Shown one piece after another: positions 46,901 to 58,900 of a stretch of DNA of 64,000 nt (positions are counted from its first letter, which is position 1; each line of letters begins with the position of its first letter). Under the pieces are notes generated by a model that was not told the DNA's origin, did no database searches, and saw only the letters and a program-made list of their open reading frames with translations. The position numbers and the translations under genes are program-made. Source of the stretch: Pagrus major (taxonomy: Eukaryota > Chordata > Actinopteri > Spariformes > Sparidae); the NCBI RefSeq assembly GCF_040436345.1, contig NC_133238.1, forward strand, positions 11,162,150-11,226,149, in the 5' to 3' direction.

Positions 46901-49900
46901 TATTTCTTTTAGAAAGTTGTTTTAACTGCTCTCGCCTTTTATCTCTTAATCCTTCTGTGTGTCTGGTTGCCTTCTAAAGCACTTTTCAAAGGTGCTATAT
47001 AAATAACGCTTCTTTTTCTTCTTCTACTCGGTACTTTTATTGTTCCCTTTGACTATTCTTAGTCCTTGCCCTGCTGGAGAGAACAGAGAAAAAGACCTAA
47101 ATTCCTACCTCTCTGTGTTCCTCATTCTCGCAATCACTGTAAGCCAGCGCTGTGGCTGGGCATGACCGCCTTCAAGCGTCAACAGAAGTGAACCCCCCGT
47201 GTGTGATTTGGTCTTTCTCTGTGTCTGTGCTTAGCACTTGAAAGAGATGTGTGGGAGTGAGAGACTTATTGTGCAAGACTCTTTACAGTGCCGGTGCACT
47301 GTTAAGATCTGGATGTGTTGACTGTGCCACCCACCTCCTTATGCTAAGCCACGAGTGTACGGTGGTCAACTGTCAGTCAGGATCCGGCTGAGACAGTGGC
47401 TTTTTGACAAAAACAGAAATTATAACCCTAGTTCTGTGATGGCAGGTGGAGCCTGCTGGTAAGTCACCCTGCACCTTCAGCAAGGGGTTTTTAAAGTCTG
47501 ACACTGTAGATAATCATGGAGGCCTCGGGAGGGTGTCTTGTGTTGTCTGGGCCTGTCTCGCATTGTCGGCAGGGGGCGGTGATCTGTGTACTTTTGAGCT
47601 CTTTGTCTGACACTGTTGGTATCCATGGAGGCCCAACCGTGAATCAGACTTGGCTCTGACTTGTCACGGAATGGACACAAGACCTCTGAGGGTGCCCTGA
47701 GTTGTCTGGCACGTGGGTGTTGTTGGCAGGAGGTGATGATCTTGGTACTTTTGAGGCCAGGTCAAGGCTTAGAGCTCTTTGTCACGTGCCTTGGGCCATT
47801 TGTGAGCAGTTTATGTAGTGTGTCAAGGCACATTGCCCTTCTGAGGTTAGGGGGCACTGCCATCAAGGAGTGGTGTTGCCATGAGTGGATGATCTTGGTC
47901 CTCAATGGTGTTTGGTTGGCTGCCACCGGGGCGTTGTTGGCATTGGGCATTGATCTGCGTACGTTTGAGGCCAGGTCAAGGCTTTGAGCTCTTTGTCACG
48001 TTTGTCTGGCCGTACCTGATCTGTTTCTGTGGTGTGTCAGGGCACATTGACCTTCTGGGATGGGGGGTCACTACCATCGGGGTACTGTTGCCATGAAGGG
48101 ATGTACTTGTTCTATAATGGTGTTTGGGTGGTACTTGTTGTATTGTATTGTAATGAGATGATCAATGTAGGGCCATGCGATACTACCAGAATCTCACATC
48201 CCAATATCCAGATAAGGACACAAAGTCCAGGTTTCTGCTGCTGCTGGGGCGCTACAACCTGAGCCCTGATTCTTTTTGTCTATATTTGCCGACTTTTTGG
48301 GGGGGACAAATTTGCATTATTAAAAGTCTTCCAAATTAACTACTAATAGCTCTTGTTTGCAGTTAAGTCATGGAGGTGCAAACAACTATCGCTGGAGTTA
48401 AAAGGACCATCTGTTGTTCCGCGATTAGTTTTCTTTGAGGAGTTATGACTCTGACAAGGTGTCTTTTTGATGCAAATTTGATGCCGACATTGAAAAGTGG
48501 GCCAAAAATATATATATACAGTAACTACCTTCCTGTTGTTATTTACCTGACAGGTACATGTCTCTTTCATCTCATGCAGTATCTTTGGCATGAGATGAAA
48601 GAGACGTCACCCCCCGTTGGGAGACGTGCCTTATTGTTTGAAAACCCCTGTGCTCAGCCAATCAGCCCAGGTTGACGTCTTCGTCAATGAACCTAGACAC
48701 CAGAGTTACAGCATGTAACTATCTTTCTTCCACCTGAGTGCATCAGTGGCACACTGGCTTGTTTTGATGTAGTATCCTGTCTGGTTTGATGTCAGTGTAG
48801 CAGCAATCCAAAAAAAATTACCCTCCTCGCCAAGAGCTGAAATGCATTTAATAATGCACAGCACAGTCTGACTGACTGCTCACGGAGCATAAAAGGCATT
48901 CAAACGACTTTTTCTGACAATAATGTTCTCTTTGTTCTCGAGTATACCGACAAGTCAGCTCCTTTGTTCCGTTCGCAAAAGGGCCAAGATAAAGCCGTTC
49001 TCTTGCTTTTATCAGACTCACAAATCAAATCCCACAGGAAATATCTACACAGATCTTCATTTTCTCCGGGTTCCAATCCACACATTTTGAGGTTTTAAAA
49101 TTTTGCACTACAATACACGCCAAATAAAGCTTATTACAGAGGAACAAAGATTTTATCAGTGGCATTGCTGAAGGCTGATCCCGGAGAGGATCAATTGTTC
49201 TCAACCGAGGTAAAGAGCCATCCACCACTTAAATGGCCAATATGGCTCCTGTAGATTGAATTGCACCATGCTCATAGGAGTATGCATAATGACTTCCTCC
49301 CTTGAATGATAATGCAGAGCTATGGTTTGGACAGGATATGTTCTTTCGTCGTGAAGGAACAATGGATGGAGATTAATATGTCACAGCGAAACGGTGGATT
49401 GAGGTTGTTGCTTCTCGTAGTGACAGGATCAGTGTGGTGAATTTATTCCTTGGGGGGTGCTTGTTATACGCAGGTATGGGTTTATTAACGCTATTTGTCT
49501 CACCCCAGCTCACGCTTGGAACACAGGCTTTGCTCTAACTGAAAATGCTCCAGCTCTGAAGATTATGCATATTCATACATGCAAATACAACTTGGCCTTG
49601 GATAGTCTCTGAAGGAATTCAATTGTGTAAAACCCCTTGTGTCCTTGGATAATAACAGAGGTACCAGCACTGATGAAAAAAAAAAGACTCTAAAGCAGAC
49701 ATGTCCATTAGTGTTACTGTATATATCTTTAATGGAGTTTGATCGGACTGATTCAACTCATTAGCTATTTTGCAAATCAATGGCTGGATGAATAAGTCAT
49801 GTTTTTCTAATGAAGCACTTACATTTTCTGGGTGGAAATGAATGAAAAAAATGAAGGTTTCATATTTCGTTACTTTGTTTGCAGATATAATCGATATTTT

Positions 49901-52900
49901 TGCAATATTAGTCCCATATGACGCTCATCTTTAGCTCCATACATTTATTTTGGGCATCTACCAGAAAATGTTTACATGCTTTAATGTTCAAAAACACGTT
50001 ATTTTTCTTCATACTGTCTTTATCTGTTCGCTCTCGGTCTGAACGCTCAGTTTTCGCGCCTGTCTCTTTAAGGCCCCCCTTCCAAAAAAACCCAGTCTGC
50101 TCTTATTGGTCAACTCTCACAGGCCTGAGCAGGCACTGCCCACCGTGTTTTCATATCAGCTCTGCTGGCATTTTTGCAACTACGGCCGTGCTAGGGGTTT
50201 GGCTGAAGGCGGTGACTGTATAGTTGTGACATCACAACCTTACGGAAGTCGCGATGACTTGTTTAAAGGCTTTTGGATCACTTGACTAGCTTGGTTTTTC
50301 AATATCAGTGCACAACTCTTTGACAGTTAAGAGGACAGTTATTATAGTAAATTCCAGCGCCCATACTTCTGAACCTATTTTTTTTATCGGTTGGAGAATT
50401 TTGACAGGGTTAATGCACAAAAAACCCAAGAGCAGCGGAGAAATCTGAGAGCAGACATTTTAAGAACAATATATCTGAATCCGAGTGTAAGCTTGATCAG
50501 AAGCAGAGCAAATCTAACTGTAAGCAATCAATGAGTCATGCCCTCAAATTGAAGGACCACATTGTTGAATAAAGACAGAAAAAAAAGCCTCAGAAAAGTG
50601 AGTGACTCAATGGTGTAAATAATGGAGTATTTAGCAGCTCATGTTTTACATATTTCCATCAGGAGTCGGGGGCACTGAAAACCTTCTCATTCCTAGACAA
50701 AATGACAAAACACTGGAGTAAGTTCAGTGAAAACTGAAATGGGAATGGTTCATCCTCTGGGGAGCATAAATGTAGTCAGTAAATTTAGAGTTAATCTGTC
50801 CATTACATTTCTTGTGTATGAGTAGAAAGTTGCTCAATGGTGGCATTAGAAGGGATCGCCAAAAATATTTGTTATCATCCACTGGGGACCATGAATATTA
50901 ATACAAAATGTCATGGAAATCTTTCTGATCGTTAGTTAATATATCTTGCCTGGGACACCAGTGGATGGATTGACTTACTGTGTTTTCTTTCCTGCAGGGA
51001 TCTCTGTCAGCATCTCCACCTTCAGCCTTGTGGCCATCGCCATCGAGAGATACAGCGCCATCTGTAACCCGCTGAAGTCCCGCTCGTGGCAGACCCGATC
51101 CCACGCCTACCGTGTCATCGCTGCCACCTGGGTGGTGTCATTGCTAATCATGGTGCCCTACCCGGTGTTCAGTGTCCTCAGGTCTTTCCCCAAGAACAAC
51201 AGTACTGTTGGTCACATGTGTCGCCTGGACTGGCCCAGCCCGCCAGCTGAGCAGACCTGGTAAGTTCTGGACTACATCCCGTCAGGAATGTGTATGTTCA
51301 TGACTATTATGTTTTTATTGTCAGGTCACTAATAAAATTTACCTACAATATTAATGAGGTAAAAATACAAACTCAGAAATATTTATCTTCTCCACAAGGT
51401 GGAGGGTCCGCCACATATAAACAAAGTAAAACAGTGTGAAATTGTGTTGGCCTTTAAGATCAGTTTGTTTATTCAGTCATGGAAACAAAAAGAGTTTTTA
51501 TTTAGTTTCTTAAAGTGTAAAAACATCAGTCAATGAAGATCTTTCTCTTCTGATTGAAATTTCACACCCAAAACTCCACAGTGCTCCTTTAATCTGTTCA
51601 TCAACCTTTCTCTGATCTGATTTTAATGACAGAAGAAATAACCATCTGTCTTGCCAGCATGATTTGTTGGTTGATTTCACATGCATGACAGTAATTTGGT
51701 AGACGTGCCTCCGTAACCTCGACAGGAATAAGTGAGGAAAACGAAGAATAGATGGAGTCAGACACTGAACTGGATTGTCTTCGGTCTTAGGGAAGTGTGT
51801 GAAAATGTTCTCATTTATATTCACTGTTATAGTTTAATTTACTTATTCGCTTTCCACTGATTGATCACAGTGGGAAAACAGATTGCATGCTGATTTGGTC
51901 ATTTTGGTCATTTATACGCTAAATGTCCTGCACAAACCTTCTGTGCCCCCCACTTTTCTCTGAGCAGTACGTTGAAGCAGCCTTTGTGTTACGCTGTGTT
52001 TCTAACTTAATTTATTCCGTGCTAACGTCTTAGCTCACCTGTGTAGCTGTAAAATGGATCTCAAAAGAGATTTATGTGATTACTGTGATTAAATTGATTT
52101 TGTTGTGAATTTCACGCTGGTATGACTGAACCTTTGGTGTATTTCCTCTCCACCTACCTAGAAAGAAGTGTGAGAGGGATAAAGAGTGTAGCTAATGACG
52201 GAGAGAAGGCTCATAAATTCTTGTCGTGTCAGCCTTGAACCCCTGGGCTGAGACTGTAAAGGTTGTTAGCGAGGTGGGGTTTGAAAAATGAATGAAATCA
52301 TAAATGGGAGACTGTATTTTAGGAGTATAAAGGTGACCAGGCTGCTCCCACTGAGGCGTAATTAGAGACAGTTTGAAATGGGAAAGTTTTCTAGCGTAGC
52401 GGGAGTCGTACCAAAAAACAGGGGCTGGGACAGAAAACATCATTAGACAAGGAGCCGTGTATAATGTGTCTGCTCTCAGTATTGATGCTGCAGTGTCCAT
52501 TTTGCCGTCATTTTAGATTTACATTAATGTTTCTCTGCTCCTGACTGTACACCAAAAAGGATGGACGAATAAAGCGAGAGAACTGATTGCTGCTGCAGTC
52601 AAAAAGTCATCCATTCATGCCCAAGCCCCCAGAGGACCAATAAAAGCTGCTTTGTTTGTAAAAAGCACCCCAAGTAGATGGATACGCACTTAAAGACCAG
52701 ATATGTTAGAGCATCTTGGGATGTACCACTCAGGGATTTTCATGCATCTGTCCATAAACAACTTTGGGTCCTGCAGGATGATGCAATTATAACGAAGAAG
52801 AGGCTGAACATGGCAGAGCCTTGCACATCTCTCCACTTGGCAGCCTTTTGTGGTCGAACACTGTGCAGAATTCTCTTTTCTCTGACTGTCTATCAAAGTG

Positions 52901-55900
52901 TAAAGCTTCTCCGGGAAAGACGAAACAGTGGGAGACCAGTTAATTAGTCTGCTCGGCGAGGTGGAGGAGGAAGAAAGTCAGGGCTCAGATGTCAAAAGTC
53001 CAGATGTGTCACAGAGTGCAAGGCCCTTTCAAGTTTAAAATTCACAGTTTCGTCTTCAGTCCATCATGTCCGTCTTTTAAATTCCACCACGGTTCAGGTT
53101 TGACACTTAGCACCTAATGAAGCACTGCATGGAGTTACTGAAGCATCCATTCTTAGACCGGAATGACAGTCGGAAATGATGAGAAGACACGTAAGAGCCA
53201 TAAAGTGGTTAATGAAGCAATTTGATCGAGTCAAAGACATTTAATAATTTTCATAATTATTCTTTCGCACGGTGTGCTTTGACGGTTTAATGCAGTTTCA
53301 CAAAAAGAGAAATCATAACAGCAAAGGTAGACGGATGAATAATCTTATTCACTGAGGCAAATCGACCCACTGGATACAGCAGACATTTAAATATGCCTAG
53401 ATAACACTTTCCATCAAAGACAAACCTGGTTATTCCTGTATGCGTCGAACATTTTCAGGTTTTTGATCAAAGCAGGCTTCTTTTTTGACTCATGTGCAGA
53501 TAGTTATAGACTTTCCTTCGGCTGTTTCCTATAATTAGGATTGGGCACCGAACGCTGTACTTTTAAATGTACTATCCATTAAAACAAACTGCCAAATTTG
53601 TGATGATTATGGGATAAAAAGTTTTTAAAAAATATGTCAGAGCTGGGACGAAATCATGGGCCATGTTGAAGTCCTTGGTGCTACATCTGAGCGTGAAATT
53701 AATTGAGGCGTCTCACAGCCTGAAGAATGAAGCAGCTCTGTAGTTTGGTAGGTGGTACGGCAGTGGATACTACTGTATCTTTTCCCAGACGACAGCAGGG
53801 TGATCACCCGCTGTAGAGCCTTTGTGTCCTGGGCCGTGCACGAACCATACCACTTTGTGATGTTTCCAGTCAGGATGCTTTCTATTGCTCCTCTGTAAAA
53901 GCTGACCAGAATCTGGCTTTCCGTAGGAAGGAGAGCCTTTTCTGCTCTTTTTAACCCAGGGTGGTGATGTGTGATGACCAAGATAGGTTCTCAGTGATGG
54001 TCATTCCATCCCAGTATGAACTCTCATTGTTGTTTCTAATGCGGACGATGGTGGTGGTGTTGTCCACATACTTCACAATAGAGTTCTCCTGAGGTCTTGG
54101 AGTGCAGTCGTGGGTGTACAGTGTGAACAGGAGTGGACTGAGCACACAGCCCTAGGGGACTCAAGGTGTTGAGCACTAATGCAGAGGTGGTGTGACTGCC
54201 AATCTGAACTCGCTGGGGTCTGCTTGTGAGGAAGTCCAATATCCAGTAGCAGAGTGTTGTTCTCAGGCCAAGAGTGTTAAGTTTTCCAATCAGCTTCGTG
54301 GATGAGATTGTGTTGAATGCTGAGCTGAAGTCAACAAAGAGGATCCTGATACAGCCGTTCTTACTCTCCAGGTGTGTCAGCCCTGTATCCCACTATAGTC
54401 TATCTGCTCCTCCTCTCAGCAACAGGTGTACAATATAGTGCAGTGTGAGCAGTGTTATTCAACAATGGAATGCATATCCCATTAATTACTAAAATGTCTT
54501 CCTCCTCTCTGGCAATCCAATTTCCTCGTCTCCTCATCACACTCTGAATTTATTTGAAGTGGTGCTTGTAGTGCAGAAATGTGCAGCACGCTCATATAAT
54601 TAAAACAAACCAAATGCATCTTCCCTGGTTGTAGCTTTCAGGTGACATGGATGCTGTCCAAAGAGGGAGCAGAGCATGAATATTTATCATGTTTTTTTCA
54701 TGTGTCCCTCTGCCTCCGCTCCATCCATCTGGGTATCCCCCCTTGAGGCAAAACAAGGTGTCTCCCCGCACTTCCTGACAGCTTTTGTCCGACAGATTTC
54801 CCGCAGTATCAAATGGCCAGCTGATGAGAGGCTCGGACAGAGGCCCCTTCTTTTTTTTAATGAGAGGTGTAAGAGAGGGGCTGCGCAGAGTTCACAGCGT
54901 TGGCCGGGAAGACATTAGAATATCAGAGAGTGAATGAAACCCCGGTCTCTTCCTCTCCGCTGACGCTTTCATGTGCTGACGGATGTGCACCGCAAAGAGG
55001 GAGCGTTCTCTGATTACGACGAATCAAAAGGGAGATGTGGCTGCAGATGGCGAAGACTTATTAGCATCAAAGTGACATCTGTACAGTTTCTTTATCTTAT
55101 TCATTCGCTGGTTACTCTTTTATGTTTTCTCTTTTAGAATAATTGTGCTTTCCCTCCTCCCTTTATCACTTCAGAGTTTCTACGTGTATAATCCCAAGTG
55201 GCTTCTATACAACTCATTCATACTTTACAGCATGCTCGAACACAGTGTTGCAGGTCTCATGCAGAATATATGCAGAGTGGTGAGAAGCTGACAGAGGAAT
55301 TTTTGTACACTACTCAGAATTCCCCTCCGTCGACGCTTTGTTCAGTTTTCTCGCCCTTTACTCAGTTCACTACTTTTCCTTTTTTTTTTTTCGTGGATGT
55401 GTCATCCATCCAGGCACTCGAGAGAGAGCCATGATCGTTACCCTCTCTGTGTGAGAAGAATGGAACATTTGTGATCAGAAAAGCAGCCGAGTACACAGCC
55501 CGGAGCAGCAGGAAATGTCTCGCTGTTGTCACATTACAGCATATTTATCCATGTTCTCTTGGCCAAATGTAATTTCAGAAATGCACTCTGAAAAATTGTT
55601 CTTTCGTGATATATGTAGCCATATGCCCCGTCTATAATACAATGTGCTGCATCCAAATGAGGTCCAGTTGTAACCATTTGTCAATATGTACTGTGTGACT
55701 GTGTAAACTGTCAATACATCGACAAAACAGTATAAGGTCGTGTTGAAAACCTCCCCTGTAGGCTAAACAGGATGGCTGCTAACTTCCCAAAGCATATCGT
55801 GACTTCTAGTGTTAATCCAACAGCAGGTAACTGGTCCGACTGGTACAACTGGCTCACTCTGCAAACTATGGAGATCCAATGTGTCCTCATGTTAGGAAGA

Positions 55901-58900
55901 TATGAGCAGCACATCGTGTTCTGATCGTTTGTTTAAACATACGTTTCATTTCATTTAAGCATTTTCTCGAGGTTAGGGTTTGTTTTACTTCTTTAGAGCA
56001 CATCTGTCTTCACTGGATGAAAGGTCGGACCTTAGATCTAATCTATAAAGGTCCAGAGTGGAAGATTTAGGGGGATTTATTGGCAGAAATTAAATATAAT
56101 GAATAAATAAAGAAAGAAAGAAAATAAACTCAAGAAAAGTCAAGAAAGGAAATACTCTTCTACCTATTTTCCTTATTAAACAAACAATACAACCATACAC
56201 ATTCTGAATTCAAGTTTCTTTCTCTACAGCCACTAGCTGCAGAGCTAACTGAGCTAAATAGCTAATGGAAGCCAGCAGCTACAGCCAAAGATAGCTACTG
56301 AAATGAGTATAATGAGCAGCAGTTAGCTTGTGATATCCTGCCCCGTATTTGCTTTGAGCAACCTTCGACAGGTGGCCAATCTTTACACATTGCACCTTTA
56401 AATGAAGGGAACCATATGGACAGCTAACCTTATGCTCCAAAATGGACAGAAATGCCCTTGCTGCAACTTTCAAGACAGCTTAAGCAGCTAAAGAAAGAGC
56501 AGTAAACAAGACAGAAGACAGGAATATTAAAGACTGCGGAATAAAGTGCAGCACAATACTGCATAACGAGGGACGTGAATACAATGTAATTCTGTACAAT
56601 ATATGCAGGCAGAAGTTTTAACGAACATCAAATAAGTAAACTTTGTAGATGTATGCAAATGTTGCATCAGCAAAATGCTCCGTCTGGTGAATAAATACAG
56701 TCCAGAGCACATGGAGGAGGGTTAAACCGCAGGGTGCTGAGGTGCATGACAGCCTGCAGGGAGAAGCTGCAGAACTGGCCCGGGATGCCGCAGTGCCTTT
56801 TGCCACACGCCACAGGGCTAAGGAGGGCTGCCGGGAGGGGTCGACCATCTGCAGGGCCTCCAACACGTGCATGAAGGTGCACGAGGGAACAAAGACAATA
56901 TAGTTTTGCAGCCAGAAGCATGACATCTGATGTGTTTTGTTTGGTTTCGAGGGCTGATTAAATTCAGATTTAGTAGCAGCTTTCTGCCTCTTCTCTCTGC
57001 ATATTGTTTTTCACGCCTCTCTCTTTCCATTCTGGCTGTTTTTCAGGTATGTGCTGCTGCTGTTCACTCTGTTCTTCGTCCCGGGAGTGGTGATGATTAT
57101 AGCCTACGGTCTGATCTCCAGAGAGCTGTACCGAGGCATTCAGTTTGAGCTGGACCAGAGCAGAGAGACCACCGGTGAGATCCATCATAAATACAATCCA
57201 AGCTTCAAAAAGGCTTTTTGTTCGCATTGATTTAACACACACTGCGGCTGAAAACATCTAGTTCACTGTTTATAGACCTGCATAAAGCTGTAGTGAATTA
57301 CAATAGCAGGATTTATCCAACGTGACAGCTGCCAATAATGACGTAATTAAAATCCAATTTGTGTGCATGTATTTTTTGTATTTTACCTTTAATGTTTTGC
57401 ACTTTCTAATATACAAATCACTGTTCGAACAGGCGAACAAATAATGCAACATAACTGCAAAGGGAAATTGTTTTGCCTCAAGCAGAGAATGACATATTTT
57501 GTCGCTACCTACAGGTTCTGCACCTGTTACACCCAAAAATACACTTCCTCTCAGTTCTCCTTTAGACGCCTGTGTGAAGTATCTCCATGGCCTTATATTT
57601 CCCATAGAAAAGGAAATATCCATTAGCTATACGTAGAAATATGGTACTTTCAGTTCAATCATGACTGCTGTTGTGTCCGTGTGCATCAGGAGCACCAGTT
57701 TCCATGGAGTCCAGTCCTGCGCGTGATTCATCAAGGTTGAGGAAATCTGAAATAGCCTTCGGTAGCGACTGTCAGCCGTAAAACATACAGTAGAGCTCAA
57801 GGTCTTTGTGATGCGGTAAAATAATGAACTTCCAGGAGTCAGATGTGAGTCATTCCTCCTGTTCAAACTGGATATTAAAGATCACATCATGATATGCTTT
57901 CAATGGAAGCGACGAGGGACTAAATCCAAAGTCCTGGTTCTGTGCCAAAATGTATTTGATACGTTTATCTGAAGTTAATGTGAGGCTTCAAAGTCTGAGT
58001 GAAACTAATAAATTGGATATCCTTTGGGGCAAAATTCTGTCTTTGTGTGACATCCTTTCCACTACAGCTCAGAAAAAGATAAGACTTTATTGATCCCTCA
58101 CCATGGATATTCACTTACTGGGGAAATTCACTAAATAGAGGGAATTTGGTCCTGAAAAGAGAAGTCTGAAAGATCATTTGTCTCACTCAGACCGAGACCC
58201 AGACAGAATACAAAGTGACACCTCCACAATGCTTGTTTTAAGCCAACCATTGCGCATTTTGTACATTAACTAGTCAGTAAACCCTTCAGATAAATGTAGA
58301 TAAGTAATTAGTACAGTATTTCTCTCTGGAAAGTGGCATGAGAAGAAATGACTCAGATTTTCAGGTCAGCCAATGTGTGCGTACAAAGCTTGATTCCTTC
58401 CCCGGGCCCCCACTGGAATCAATCAATCACTATGGTGGAGATGGACTTAAATCTGAAACGTATTAAAGCGCCATGTCTTTGAACTTTGCAACACAGTCTG
58501 CAAGTGAAAGTCAAAATGGGAGGGGGGACTGGGAGTGGAATTGGCAGAGGATTGGTGGAAATTGGCTTTAGCTTGGGTGAATATTTTGTCCATCTTGTGC
58601 TTGGAACATATGATGACACATGATCTTTAATCGTTGATGTAATTTCCAATGTGTTGAACAGCAGTAAACAGCCTTGCCCTTTACTAGCCATTTGTCGAGT
58701 GCCTGCGGAGCCACTCCCCTGTAATTCTAACAAGGTCATCATGATTGCTTTTGCGACTTTTCTCGCCAGGAAGAGAATACTCATATCTTGGAAATTGCCC
58801 CCCTTCAGCCTGGCTGAAAGATGTGATCTCATTTTGCAGTTAGAAAAGATAAAGTTTCATGGGCACCAAGCAAAAAGTGACTTGAACAATTGTGCACTTA

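Larger units (their letters stand above)
40550..50997 (+). other. Intron 2 of the CCK receptor (about 10.4 kb)
   Basis: It is bounded by GTGAGG and TTTCCTGCAG. It holds fish-repeat pieces (41188-41285, 42497-42570, 42575-42890, 45085-45416, 45545-45700, 46615-46930), a 214-nt tandem repeat (47540-48135), a 17-bp hairpin (48561-48604) and a repeat at 49915-50290. No nested gene is supported. Confidence 0.8.
51260..57046 (+). other. Intron 3 of the CCK receptor (about 5.8 kb)
   Basis: It is bounded by GTAAGT and TTTTTCAG. It contains a MITE family 1 copy 83 nt after the donor (51342-51593, reverse), a LINE piece (53640-54410), and a MITE family 2 piece (56228-56402). Nothing else is recognised. 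Confidence 0.8.

Noticed and set aside
48561-48604. Possible microRNA precursor
   Set aside because: The stem is only 17 bp, shorter than usual precursors, and no known miRNA seed is recognised.
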